Shown here piece after piece: positions 38,261 through 47,387 of a stretch of 64,000 nt of DNA. Numbering within the stretch: position 1 is the first letter of the stretch; every line of letters starts with the position of its first letter. Location: assembly GCF_000381905.1 (NCBI RefSeq), contig NZ_KB907250.1, forward strand, positions 91,488 to 155,487. The letters are read 5' to 3'. The DNA is from Paenibacillus fonticola DSM 21315 (GTDB lineage Bacteria > Bacillota > Bacilli > Paenibacillales > Paenibacillaceae). The position numbers were made by a program, and so were the translations under genes. The notes beneath the pieces are model-generated. The model made no database searches, was not told where the DNA came from, and saw nothing but the letters and a program-made list of their open reading frames with translations.

Positions 38261-39217
38261 ATGCCCGTAAGAGAGCAATCGATCCAAACAATATCTGCTG
38301 TCCGAGCGAACCTAGAAGCTTGCATATTAGGAAAAGAATTTGAAATAACCCTTCTGCTTACTGCTCTTCTTGCCGGAGGCCACGTATTGATCGAGGATGT
38401 GCCGGGTACGGGGAAGACCCAGCTTATTAAAGCTATGGCAAAGTCGATGAGCGGGGATTATCGGCGCATACAGTGCAACCCGGACATTTTGCCGAGTGAT
38501 ATTACAGGCGTATCGGTATTTCATCCTCACGAGGAACGCTTCGTTTTCCGGCCAGGTCCGGTCATGACGAATATATTGCTGGCGGATGAAATCAACCGGG
38601 CTACGACCAAAACGCAGTCCGCCCTTTTGGAAGTTATGGAAGAGCGAAGTGTGACCGCAGATGGCCATACATATGAGCTGCCGCACCCCTTCATGCTCTG
38701 TGCCACGCAAAATCCAATCGATTTTGAAGGTACATATATGCTGCCGGAAGCGCAGTTGGACCGTTTTATGATGAAAATAGCGATGGGTTACCCGGATGCA
38801 GCAACAGAGAAGGCTATGCTTCATTTTCACGCCAAAGGCCAGCCTGCAGATCAATTGGAGGCCGTGACCACGATGGAGGAAATCGCTGCCATCCAGAAGG
38901 AAATCCGCGAGGTTCACATCAGTGACGCATTAAGCGATTATTTGCTGAGCATCGTCCGCCGCACGAGGGAGCACGACGCTGTCATGCTCGGTGCAAGCCC
39001 GCGCGCATCGCTCGCGTTTGTAATGGCGGTCAAAGCTTATGCTTTCCTGCAGGAGCGGGATTATGTATTGCCGGATGACATCAAAACCTTGGCTTCATAT
39101 GTGCTGTCACATCGTATTTTGCTGCGCCCGGAAGCCCGCCTTGGCAGCATGAATACGCAGCAGGTGCTGCAGCAAATTATTAATCAGGCGAATGTGCCGG
39201 TATCCTCGGTAGGTTAA
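38261..39217 (+). CDS. MoxR-type AAA ATPase
   Basis: A 318-residue AAA+ ATPase of the MoxR group, proposed to act as a chaperone for metal-dependent or secreted enzyme assembly. Walker A is visible in DVPGTGKTQLI (about residue 50), Walker B in LLADEINRA, and sensor 1 in CATQNPIDFEGTY. ATG 38261 follows GGGGAGGGA; a TTG codon sits directly before it. It begins a three-gene operon with a DUF58 protein and a transglutaminase-like membrane protein, a widely conserved trio. Confidence 0.9.
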   Translation: MPVREQSIQTISAVRANLEACILGKEFEITLLLTALLAGGHVLIEDVPGTGKTQLIKAMAKSMSGDYRRIQCNPDILPSDITGVSVFHPHEERFVFRPGPVMTNILLADEINRATTKTQSALLEVMEERSVTADGHTYELPHPFMLCATQNPIDFEGTYMLPEAQLDRFMMKIAMGYPDAATEKAMLHFHAKGQPADQLEAVTTMEEIAAIQKEIREVHISDALSDYLLSIVRRTREHDAVMLGASPRASLAFVMAVKAYAFLQERDYVLPDDIKTLASYVLSHRILLRPEARLGSMNTQQVLQQIINQANVPVSSVG

Positions 39218-39220
39218 AAG

Positions 39221-40468
39221 ATGCGAGCCTGGCTGGATACATGGAAAACGGAGGTTCGTTCGCCGAAGTTTTGGACCTTGGCATCATTATGGATAAGCTG
39301 CCTGTTCTATGTTTTATTTCAGGGAGGCAAAACATCGTTTATGCTGCTGGCGATGGTGTCCCTGCTCGTCTGTTATTGGATTCTCGGCGGAATAGGCGGA
39401 ATCCGGCGTATTAAAGCGGCCCGGACGATGTCGTTCGAAGGAGAACAGGTGCTGCTCCAGGCCGGGGATCGGGTTCAGGTCCGGCTGCATCTTCAGCTTC
39501 CGCGATTTATGCCGCTGCCTTATGTCGTAGTTCGTGAAGTGATGCTGCGTCATAACGGGGAATCCTGGGCTTTTGAAGACAGTGTCGTGCCTCAGATTCG
39601 CGGCGAGGCCGAACTTATTTATAACACCCCTGCACTGGAAAGAGGTAAATACGAGTTCGCAGGAACCGAATGTACTGCGGAGGATATTTTCGGATTAGTG
39701 GAGCATAAAGGGGTGTTTCAGGCTGCCGGGCATTTTAGAGTGCTGCCGAGAACCGTCTTTATTCCGCAGTGGCAGCTGTACAGCCGCAATTCACGATTGC
39801 CTGGCCCGGAGACAGCGTTGTCGAATTCCCGCCGGGAAACGACGCAGATTAACGGGGTCCGCGATTATGTATATGGTGACCGGATATCGAGAATACATTG
39901 GAATGCGACGGCCAAGACGGGGACATGGAAATCCAAGGAATTTGAGCATGAGTCGCTGCCCAAAATCGTCCTTGTCCTGGATGCCCATACGGTCAGCTAT
40001 GCTGCACCGCCGCAATTTGAATTAGCGGTCTCTATCGGGGCCTCCCTGCTGGAATACGGCTCCCGGGAAAGGATCAGCATGGGATTGTGCACGCTCGGCA
40101 AGCATGTCCGCCGATTTGCACCAGCCGAAGGATACATTGAGCGCCAGGAGATGATTCATCATCTCGTGGATATCGATGCGGACGGTTACGGAAGCTATAA
40201 GGACAGGCTGGAAGAAATACGCGACTTTTTTCCGCCCGGCTCTTTTTTTATCCTGATTAGTCCACTGACGAATGAGGCGGCGATGAGCGTATTGAATTGG
40301 GCAAAATCACGCCAAATGATCCCTTATCAAATCCAGGTCGGCAGCGCCAATCCGAGCGGTGGAACCCGTTCGTATTGGCAAGGCGCATTGCATGGCCGGG
40401 GCATCCGGGCTGTTCATGTCTCCTCACTGCAGGATCTTCCCGCCGCGATGGGAGGAGGAAAGATATGA
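39221..40468 (+). CDS. DUF58-domain protein
   Basis: A 415-residue membrane-attached protein with two hydrophobic helices near the N-terminus (about residues 15-55) and the DUF58 core near residues 200-250 (GVRDYVYGDRISRIHWNATAKTGTWKSKEFE split over two conserved blocks). A von Willebrand-like fold follows. It starts 3 bp after the MoxR stop and overlaps the next gene by four bases. Its precise role is unknown; in this family it accompanies MoxR ATPases and transglutaminase-like partners. Confidence 0.88.
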   Translation: MRAWLDTWKTEVRSPKFWTLASLWISCLFYVLFQGGKTSFMLLAMVSLLVCYWILGGIGGIRRIKAARTMSFEGEQVLLQAGDRVQVRLHLQLPRFMPLPYVVVREVMLRHNGESWAFEDSVVPQIRGEAELIYNTPALERGKYEFAGTECTAEDIFGLVEHKGVFQAAGHFRVLPRTVFIPQWQLYSRNSRLPGPETALSNSRRETTQINGVRDYVYGDRISRIHWNATAKTGTWKSKEFEHESLPKIVLVLDAHTVSYAAPPQFELAVSIGASLLEYGSRERISMGLCTLGKHVRRFAPAEGYIERQEMIHHLVDIDADGYGSYKDRLEEIRDFFPPGSFFILISPLTNEAAMSVLNWAKSRQMIPYQIQVGSANPSGGTRSYWQGALHGRGIRAVHVSSLQDLPAAMGGGKI

Positions 40469-42735
40469 ACAGACCGTTCAAGCAGAGCGATCCTTTATGG
40501 TATAGACTGTTCATGATTTTGTGGCTGCTCATCGTCGCCCTGCAATGGATTGATTATACGGAGCCGATCTGGTTTGAGGAGACAACCGTCATCGTATTGT
40601 GTACGCTGATTGCTGTTTCGTTATGCGAAGCTTTGCTGCATTTCCGGCCGTGGATCAACTGGACGGTAAAGGCGCTTGCCGTGGTAGTCATTCTGAGAGT
40701 CGTTTTGGGCAGCTATATTTATTATCCTTCGGGTCCGCTGTTCCCGGATCAGGTGAGGCAATTAGCGGAAAATGCATCGCCTTATATATGGTTTGCTTTA
40801 GCGGCCTGGGGGCTGTTTGATCTGCTGCTCCGTCTATTGAATGATCGGACCCGGGTTATGATATTTCTTGGCTTTAATTTGGTGTCTTTTACGATTCTGG
40901 ACTCTTTTACATCTTATTATTTATGGGGAAATGTGGCGTGGCTCGTCTTCGCGGGACTCGGCTGGCTCGTATGTCTGCACTTTCGCAAGTTTCAGCTGCG
41001 ATACCCCGAGGGCTGGGTTAAGCTGCGCAATGAACCGTTAAAAATCGCTGCGAATATTATCGTTATTTTCGCCGCAGTGCTGTTGATCGGGATTAGTATG
41101 CCTGCGGTATCCCCGACTCTAACTGACCCGTATTCGGCCTGGAAAAATAGAGGACGCGCAGCTCAGGGCCTGGCGCCAGGCTCCGCAGCTACGAGCGAAG
41201 TGAGCATTTTCACCGACCTCCAATCGCAGGAAGAGATACTGTCCGGATATAGCCGAGATGATACGAATTTAGGGGAAGGCTTTGAGTTTAACTACAGCCC
41301 CGTCATGACGATTACTTCCGATGTCCGCTCCTATTGGCGGGGGGAGACTCGGCGCATCTACACCGGGGCCGGCTGGGCTGATTTGAGCATGGAAGGGCGG
41401 AATACCCATTTCTATGCCGGAGGATCGGAGAGCGAGCCTCTGGTCAATCGTGGAGCAGGCAAGGTAAAGACCAAGTCGGTTGAGCAAATTGTGACGATGC
41501 AGACGGAAAGGGCTTATCCCGTTATATTCGGAGGCTATTCCATCAGCAGCATTGAGGTGCTGGATGAGGAGGCCCCGCGGCCGCGGATGAATTGGGCCAG
41601 CAAGGAAGCCGAGCTGTATTGGAACGGTTTTTCCGACGCTGTGCAAGGCTATAATTATCCGAGGCAGTACAAGGTAGTGGCCGAAATTCCGATTATACCG
41701 GTGGAGGAATTAAGAAGCTCCGGCTATGATGCGCTCTATTCGTCTTCAAGCATAGACAGCCAATACCTGCAAATCCCGGCGCAGTTCCCGCAAAGGGTTC
41801 GGGATTTGGCGCAAGAGGTCACGGCGGAAGGGGACACCCCTTATGAGAAAATGGAGCTGCTGCAGGAATATCTGCGGCAAAATTACGAATACACCAATCA
41901 GCCGGATTTATCGCGCAAACAAAGCGGCGACTTCGTCGAAAGCTTCCTGTTTGAAATAAAGCAGGGCTACTGTGATTATTACTCCACTTCTATGGTCATG
42001 ATGGCCCGCTCGCTGCAAATTCCGGCAAGGTGGGTCAAAGGCTACGCCCCCGGAAGCATGCCGAGCTTCGAGACGCTGCAGCGATTTCCGGAAATGGATA
42101 GCGGCTACAGGGTGAGCAATTCCGACGCCCACTCCTGGGCGGAGCTGTATTTCGGCGAAGAGTATGGCTGGATTCCATTTGAAGCTACACCGGGCTTCAG
42201 CTCGACGATGCTGACACCTGAAGAAGAGATCGAGGAAGTGCTGGCTCAAGACATGGAGGATGACTTTGAAAGTCATGATGAGCAGGGAAGCTTGTTCGAT
42301 GAAATAGATGCGCGGACATTGCGCTGGGTGTTCTTTATATCTGTAGCTGCGCTGTTTGTGTCTGTCGCTTATCTATTCCGGGCGGAGTTGTATTTTGCCC
42401 TCGTAACAATCCGGCTCGGACGATCCCTGACTCCAGGGGAGAAAATCTCGGTTGCAGTGCTAGGTATCGTGAAGCGGCTGCGCAGGCAAGGGATATACCG
42501 GGACGGTCATGAGACCGTCAGAGAGTCGTTTGAACGTTGGGGAAAAGAACAGCCGCAATGGGCTGACATCCTGAATTCCCTGCTGCTTCGCTTTGAGAAG
42601 GCCAGTTATAGTCCTGATACGGTATCAATGGACGATTGGCGTGAAGTGAAGGAGCTTTCGCATAAGCTTTACAAGGCGGTTAAGGCAAGGAAGGGGATCA
42701 AGTTCTTTACATGGCGGAATGACTTTAATGATTAG
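40465..42735 (+). CDS. Membrane transglutaminase-like protein (TgpA type)
   Basis: A 756-residue protein with about six membrane helices in the first 210 residues, a long extracytoplasmic region with a transglutaminase core, and a final membrane helix at about 625-650. The Cys-His-Asp triad is visible: C503 in GYCDYYSTSM, H556 in DAHSWAEL, and Asp in the following segment is replaced or displaced (GWIPFEATPG is the usual neighbourhood). ATG 40465 has GGAGGAGG upstream and overlaps the DUF58 stop; a reading from 40297 would lie wholly within the DUF58 gene. A terminator follows at 42743-42784. Confidence 0.87.
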   Translation: MNRPFKQSDPLWYRLFMILWLLIVALQWIDYTEPIWFEETTVIVLCTLIAVSLCEALLHFRPWINWTVKALAVVVILRVVLGSYIYYPSGPLFPDQVRQLAENASPYIWFALAAWGLFDLLLRLLNDRTRVMIFLGFNLVSFTILDSFTSYYLWGNVAWLVFAGLGWLVCLHFRKFQLRYPEGWVKLRNEPLKIAANIIVIFAAVLLIGISMPAVSPTLTDPYSAWKNRGRAAQGLAPGSAATSEVSIFTDLQSQEEILSGYSRDDTNLGEGFEFNYSPVMTITSDVRSYWRGETRRIYTGAGWADLSMEGRNTHFYAGGSESEPLVNRGAGKVKTKSVEQIVTMQTERAYPVIFGGYSISSIEVLDEEAPRPRMNWASKEAELYWNGFSDAVQGYNYPRQYKVVAEIPIIPVEELRSSGYDALYSSSSIDSQYLQIPAQFPQRVRDLAQEVTAEGDTPYEKMELLQEYLRQNYEYTNQPDLSRKQSGDFVESFLFEIKQGYCDYYSTSMVMMARSLQIPARWVKGYAPGSMPSFETLQRFPEMDSGYRVSNSDAHSWAELYFGEEYGWIPFEATPGFSSTMLTPEEEIEEVLAQDMEDDFESHDEQGSLFDEIDARTLRWVFFISVAALFVSVAYLFRAELYFALVTIRLGRSLTPGEKISVAVLGIVKRLRRQGIYRDGHETVRESFERWGKEQPQWADILNSLLLRFEKASYSPDTVSMDDWREVKELSHKLYKAVKARKGIKFFTWRNDFND

Positions 42736-42742
42736 ATGAAGG

Positions 42743-42784
42743 AATGTCCCTTATGCGCTTGCATCGGGGACGTTTTCTTTTTTA
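42743..42784 (+). terminator. Terminator after the MoxR operon
   Basis: AATGTCCC (42743-42750) pairs with GGGACGTT (42767-42774) through eight pairs including one G-U, followed by TTCTTTTTT. Confidence 0.75.
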
Positions 42785-42848
42785 AAATATAAGGAAGTCG
42801 GGTAAAGATTGTGGTATAGTTTGTCGTATGAAACCGAGGTGAACGTAT

Positions 42849-43373
42849 TTGTTTGAGAGATTTTTGCCGAAGCTTAGAGTAAACAGTGTATTTGATATCG
42901 ATTTGGAAAGCCTTTATGCTCAAGGGTACCGCGGCATCATTACGGACCTTGATAATACCCTTGTCGGGGCAAAGGCTCCTTTGGCTACGCCCGAGCTTGT
43001 GGACTGGTTTGAGAAAGTGAAGAATTCCGGGTTTAAACTTGTCATTGTGTCAAACAATAATCTGGACAGGGTGTCAAAGTTCGCAGCCCCTTTAAATATC
43101 GAATTTGTGCATAAAGCAAGAAAACCGTTAGGCTCTCCCTTTCGCAGAGCATTAGGGATGCTGGGGCTGGCTCCCCAGGAGGCCATCGTTGTCGGCGACC
43201 AGTTGATGACCGATGTCTACGGGGGCAACCGTATGGGATTGTTTACAGTATTAGTGCTTCCGATCGCCGTTGCCGAAGAAGGACTTGGTACCCGGGTTAA
43301 CCGCCGGCTGGAACGAATCGTCAAGCGCCGGCTTCATAAGAGCGGATTATGGCTGGAGGAGGAAAATAAGTGA
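42849..43373 (+). CDS. yqeG: YqeG family HAD-IIIA phosphatase
   Basis: A 174-residue HAD-superfamily phosphatase (PGPase-like group). Motif I is DLDNTLVGA, motif II lies in LVIVSNNN and the distal motif in VGDQLMTDVYGGN. The start is TTG with GAGGTG seven bases ahead. It opens the conserved Firmicute cluster yqeG-yqeH-aroE-yhbY-nadD-yqeK-rsfS-yqeM. Its stop overlaps the start of yqeH. Confidence 0.92.
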   Translation: MFERFLPKLRVNSVFDIDLESLYAQGYRGIITDLDNTLVGAKAPLATPELVDWFEKVKNSGFKLVIVSNNNLDRVSKFAAPLNIEFVHKARKPLGSPFRRALGMLGLAPQEAIVVGDQLMTDVYGGNRMGLFTVLVLPIAVAEEGLGTRVNRRLERIVKRRLHKSGLWLEEENK

Positions 43374-44497
43374 GAGAGGAACAGGGCGCAATCTATACCG
43401 GGCGCTGCAGCGGCTGCGGCATTCAGCTGCAGAGCGAGCACAAGGACAAGCCGGGCTACATTCCGGCACAGGCCATGGAGAAAGAAATTGTCATTTGCCA
43501 GCGCTGCTTCCGGATTAAAAATTATAACGAATCCTCCTCTATTACGGTGGAGCAGGATGAATTTTTAAGGCTGCTGAGCCAAGTGGGCAATAAAGAGGCG
43601 CTGGTTATTCATATTGTGGACATTTTTGATTTCCAGGGCAGCATTATTTCCGGCTTGCAGCGGTTTATCGGCAACAACCCCGTCCTGCTGGCGGTAAATA
43701 AAATCGATCTTCTGCCCAAGGTAACCAATTGGAACAAAGTCCGCAACTGGGTGCAGAAGGAAGCGAAAGAAGCGGGGCTCAAAGTAGAGGATATTATTTT
43801 GTGCAGCGCAAAGCAGAGCAGCGGCTTTGACCGGTTGCTGGATGCCATAACCGCGTCTCGCGGCAAACGCGATGTGTATGTCGTCGGTGCGACGAATGTA
43901 GGAAAATCGACGCTGATTAACCGGCTCATCCGGGATTACAGCGACTTGGACCAGGAGCTTACCGTTTCACGCTATCCGGGAACGACGCTGGATATGGTAC
44001 ATATTCCGCTGGATGACGGCCATTCCATCATCGACACGCCGGGGATTATGTATCCCTCCCGGTACAGTGAAATCGTAAGCCCCGAAGATCTCGGGGCACT
44101 GCTGCCTGACAAGCCCTTGAAGCCGGCCGTATATCAACTGAATGAAGGGCAAACCCTGTTCTTCGGAAGCTTTGGACGCTTTGACTTCATTCAGGGAGAG
44201 CGCCAATCGTTTACGTGCTTTGTCAGCGGGCGGGCTCCGATTCACCGGACGAAGCTGGAGAAGGCCGATGAGTTGTTTGCGGAGCATGGAGGAGAACTCT
44301 TGTCACCGCCTCATCGTGACAGCTTGGACAAGCTTCCTGACTGGACAAGACATGAGTTCCGGATCCCGAAAGGCCGCCGCATGGATGTGTTCATTTCGGG
44401 CTTGGGCTGGATCAAGATCAATAGCGAGGCGGGATCGGTAGTAGCGGCTCATGCGCCGAAGGGAATCAAGGTGCTGGTACGTCCTTCGCTAATATGA
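43370..44497 (+). CDS. yqeH: Ribosome biogenesis GTPase YqeH
   Basis: A 375-residue circularly permuted GTPase needed for assembly of the 30S ribosomal subunit. An N-terminal zinc finger (CSGCG and CQRCF) precedes the GTPase domain, whose motifs run in permuted order: NKID (G4), SAK (G5), GATNVGKST (G1) and DTPG (G3). A C-terminal RNA-binding domain follows. The start is GTG, overlapping the yqeG stop, with GGAGGAGG just upstream. Confidence 0.95.
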   Translation: MREEQGAIYTGRCSGCGIQLQSEHKDKPGYIPAQAMEKEIVICQRCFRIKNYNESSSITVEQDEFLRLLSQVGNKEALVIHIVDIFDFQGSIISGLQRFIGNNPVLLAVNKIDLLPKVTNWNKVRNWVQKEAKEAGLKVEDIILCSAKQSSGFDRLLDAITASRGKRDVYVVGATNVGKSTLINRLIRDYSDLDQELTVSRYPGTTLDMVHIPLDDGHSIIDTPGIMYPSRYSEIVSPEDLGALLPDKPLKPAVYQLNEGQTLFFGSFGRFDFIQGERQSFTCFVSGRAPIHRTKLEKADELFAEHGGELLSPPHRDSLDKLPDWTRHEFRIPKGRRMDVFISGLGWIKINSEAGSVVAAHAPKGIKVLVRPSLI

Positions 44498-44524
44498 TAG
44501 ACGGTTTCGAAGGAGGTTGTTGAG

Positions 44525-45394
44525 TTGAATAATGAGGTAAAGAGTGCTGGCGGATTGCCGTTGCTGCTCGGTGTCATGGGAGACCCCATTTCGCAAACGA
44601 AGTCGCCGGCCATGCATGGCGCTGCGCTTGAAGCAGCAGGCCTTGCCGGCACTTATGTGCCGATGCATGTTAGGAAAGAGCAGCTGAAGGATGCAATCAA
44701 GGGCATTGCCGCTCTTGGATTTCGAGGCGTGAACGTGACCGTTCCCCATAAAGTGGATGTTATGAATTATGTAGATGTCGTGGATGAAGCGGCCAAACAA
44801 ATCGGTGCAGTAAATACGATTGTGAACGATGGCGGGGTTCTTACCGGATACAATACGGATGGTATAGGCTATATTCGCTCTCTCAAGGAGGAAGCCGTTG
44901 CTGACTTATCCGGAAAGCATGTGCTAGTGATCGGCTGCGGCGGCGCGGCGCGGGGGATCGTATATGCGCTGCTGCAGGAGAAGCCGGGGAGCGTCATCAT
45001 CGCTAACCGCACGATAGAGAAGGCGCAGGAGCTTGCCGACGAATGGGCCCATTTGGGAGCCATCAGCGCCTGCGGCATGGAGGAACTGGCTAACGTCCTG
45101 CAGGAAAGCCATATCGACATTGTCGTTAATACGACGTCGGTCGGGATGTATCCGAAGGCCGGTGAGCTGCCGATCCCTGCGGAGCTGCTATCGCCTAATA
45201 TGGTCGTGAGCGATTTGATCTACAATCCGCTGAAGACCGAGCTGCTGGTTAGAGCGGAGTCGATCGGCTGCCGAATTCATAACGGGCTTGGCATGTTCGT
45301 GTATCAAGGCGCTTACGCCTTCGAATATTGGACGGGGCGTCCTGCGCCGATTGAAGCGATGCGCACCGTTGTCTTAAACAGCTTGCAGGTATAA
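44525..45394 (+). CDS. aroE: Shikimate dehydrogenase
   Basis: Reduces 3-dehydroshikimate to shikimate with NADPH in aromatic amino-acid synthesis. The 289 residues show the substrate-binding SKSPAMHGAAL and NVTVPHK (catalytic Lys), NTDG (catalytic Asp), and the nucleotide-binding GCGGAARG followed by NRT. The start is TTG with AAGGAGG nine bases ahead. It lies in its usual place after yqeH. Confidence 0.95.
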   Translation: MNNEVKSAGGLPLLLGVMGDPISQTKSPAMHGAALEAAGLAGTYVPMHVRKEQLKDAIKGIAALGFRGVNVTVPHKVDVMNYVDVVDEAAKQIGAVNTIVNDGGVLTGYNTDGIGYIRSLKEEAVADLSGKHVLVIGCGGAARGIVYALLQEKPGSVIIANRTIEKAQELADEWAHLGAISACGMEELANVLQESHIDIVVNTTSVGMYPKAGELPIPAELLSPNMVVSDLIYNPLKTELLVRAESIGCRIHNGLGMFVYQGAYAFEYWTGRPAPIEAMRTVVLNSLQV

Positions 45395-45473
45395 TCATCA
45401 ATTAATATATTGTGGCTTTCATGGAACTTTAAACATAAGCAGTACATTTGAATGTTAAGGGGTTTTGTACTAC

Positions 45474-45764
45474 ATGCTCACAGGAAAACAAAAACGTTAT
45501 TTGCGCAGCCTGGCGCATCATCTTCAGCCGATTTTCCAAGTCGGAAAAGGCGGTACCAACGACCAGGTCATTCGGCACATTACGGAAGCGCTGGAACGCC
45601 GCGAATTGATCAAGGTGTCGATACTGAACAACAACCTGGACGATCCGCAAGAGATCGCTTCCGAGCTGGCCGAGGGCGCGGGCGCCGAGCTCGTGCAGTT
45701 GATCGGCAGAACGATCGTGCTGTACAAGGAATCGCGGGAATATAAGCAAATCGAGCTGCCTTAA
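45474..45764 (+). CDS. yhbY: Ribosome assembly RNA-binding protein YhbY
   Basis: A 96-residue single CRM-domain protein that binds RNA and associates with pre-50S ribosomal particles. The conserved GKGG loop is in FQVGKGGTND. ATG 45474 is preferred to TTG 45465, which abuts the AAGGGG site. Confidence 0.93.
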   Translation: MLTGKQKRYLRSLAHHLQPIFQVGKGGTNDQVIRHITEALERRELIKVSILNNNLDDPQEIASELAEGAGAELVQLIGRTIVLYKESREYKQIELP

Positions 45765-45784
45765 GCCGGGCGGGAGGGACAGGA

Positions 45785-46378
45785 ATGAAGAAAGTTGGCA
45801 TAATGGGGGGCGCGTTTGATCCGATCCATCTCGGCCATCTGTTGGCCGCGGAAAGAGCCCGCGAGCAGTTTGAGCTGGATGAGGTATGGTTCATGCCATC
45901 CCATACGCCTCCCCACAAGCATCAATCCGGCGTCAGCGGAGAGCAGCGCCTTGCCATGGTAGCGGAAGCGATCGGCAGCAATCCAGCATTTAAGCCGCTG
46001 GATATCGAGCTGCGCCGGGGCGGCGTATCTTATACGGTCGACACGATCAAAGAGCTGCGGAATCAGCATCCCGATTTGGAGTTTTATTTCATCATAGGCG
46101 CGGATATGGTCAACTATCTTCCCAAGTGGGAAGGCATCGATGAACTGACGGAAATGCTGAAGTTCATCGGACTGCAGCGCCCCGGAAGCTTTCTGGAGCT
46201 TGACGCTTTGCCGCCGTTTATCCAGGATGCCGTTTATTTGGCGGAGATGCCGCTCGTCGACATTTCATCCAGCATGATTCGCAGCCGATTGTCTCAAGGC
46301 AAGTCGGTAAGATATATGATGCCGGACTCGGTCTATGATTATATGACAAGGAGCGGTTTGTATGGGCTACAGCCGTGA
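45785..46378 (+). CDS. nadD: Nicotinate-nucleotide adenylyltransferase
   Basis: Joins nicotinate mononucleotide and ATP to give deamido-NAD, an essential step of NAD synthesis. The 197 residues include the nucleotidyltransferase GGAFDPIHLGHL (HxGH) motif and the C-terminal ISSSMIRSR motif. GGGAGGGACAGG precedes the ATG. The gene overlaps yqeK by 17 bases. Confidence 0.95.
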   Translation: MKKVGIMGGAFDPIHLGHLLAAERAREQFELDEVWFMPSHTPPHKHQSGVSGEQRLAMVAEAIGSNPAFKPLDIELRRGGVSYTVDTIKELRNQHPDLEFYFIIGADMVNYLPKWEGIDELTEMLKFIGLQRPGSFLELDALPPFIQDAVYLAEMPLVDISSSMIRSRLSQGKSVRYMMPDSVYDYMTRSGLYGLQP

Positions 46379-46937
46379 GGAATTAATAACAGCGGTGTCC
46401 GGTCAGATGCCGGAGAGACGCTGGGGACATACGCTCGGCGTTATGGAGTCTGCAGTCATGCTTGCCGACCGATTTGGCGAAGATGCGCATCGGGCGGATC
46501 TGGCCGCACTGCTCCACGATGTGGCTAAGTTTTGGCCGATTGAGCAGCAGGAGGCGGTTATTCGTGATCATGGGCTGAACGCTGAATTGCTTGACTACGA
46601 CAAGCAGTTGCTTCATGCAGAGGTCGGGGCGTTCGTCGCCCAAAAGGATTACGGCGTAGAGGATGCAGGGGTACTCGATGCGATCCGTTATCATACCTCC
46701 GGCCGTATCGGCATGACCAAGCTGGATAAAATAATATGTCTTGCCGATTATATCGAGCCGGGTCGTGACTTTCCGGGTGTGAACCGCATTCGCGAGCTGG
46801 CCGGGCATAGTTTGGAGGAAGCGCTCGTAGCCGGGCTGGATTCAACTATATCGTTCCTGATCGAGAAGCGAAAGCGCATTTTTCCGCTCACTGTGTTGGC
46901 GAGAAACGATTTGATTCAACAAATAAACCGTAAATAA
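46362..46937 (+). CDS. yqeK: YqeK HD-domain Ap4A hydrolase
   Basis: A 191-residue HD-domain protein. Family members hydrolyse diadenosine tetraphosphate symmetrically to two ADP. The metal ligands are visible in WGHTLGV, LLHDVAKF and RYHTSGR. The ribosome binding site AAGGAG lies within nadD. It is followed by rsfS after 100 bp. Confidence 0.93.
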   Translation: MGYSREELITAVSGQMPERRWGHTLGVMESAVMLADRFGEDAHRADLAALLHDVAKFWPIEQQEAVIRDHGLNAELLDYDKQLLHAEVGAFVAQKDYGVEDAGVLDAIRYHTSGRIGMTKLDKIICLADYIEPGRDFPGVNRIRELAGHSLEEALVAGLDSTISFLIEKRKRIFPLTVLARNDLIQQINRK

Positions 46938-47039
46938 ACCATAAATAGGACAGGTATAAGCTGTGAATAAATTGTAAATATACAATCCAACGGCTATACA
47001 AAAAAACGACTATAATAACCAATCAGGAGGTTCGTATGA

Positions 47040-47387
47040 ATGCCGATTTCACCTAAACAATTGTTGGACCTGGCCGTAAAGGCAGTGGATGAGAAAAAAG
47101 CAATGGACATCGTGGCGCTGGACTTGCAGGGCATTTCGCTCATTGCCGATTATTTCGTCATTTGCCACGGGAATTCGGATGTGCAGGTTCAATCCATAGC
47201 GACTGAAGTTCGCAATCGCGCACATCAAGCTGGCGTAGATATCCGGGGCATCGAAGGAATGGATTCCGCCCGCTGGGTTCTGATGGACTTGGGAGACGTA
47301 ATTGTGCATATATTCCACCGGGATGAACGTGAATATTACAATATCGAGCGGCTTTGGTCCGATGCTAAAGTTGTGGAGACGGTATGA
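47040..47387 (+). CDS. rsfS: Ribosome silencing factor RsfS
   Basis: A 115-residue RsfS/DUF143 protein that binds L14 on the 50S subunit and blocks subunit joining in starvation. Typical segments are DYFVICHGNS, GIEGMDSARWVLMDLGDVIVHIF and YYNIERLW. ATG 47040 has AGGAGG nine bases ahead; an ATG at 47036 in another frame ends after six codons. Its end overlaps the next start. Confidence 0.94.
   Translation: MPISPKQLLDLAVKAVDEKKAMDIVALDLQGISLIADYFVICHGNSDVQVQSIATEVRNRAHQAGVDIRGIEGMDSARWVLMDLGDVIVHIFHRDEREYYNIERLWSDAKVVETV

Noticed and set aside
40297..40464. N-terminal extension of the transglutaminase-like protein
   Set aside because: It lies wholly within the DUF58 gene. GGAGGAGG with ATG 40465 and the usual four-base overlap mark the real start.
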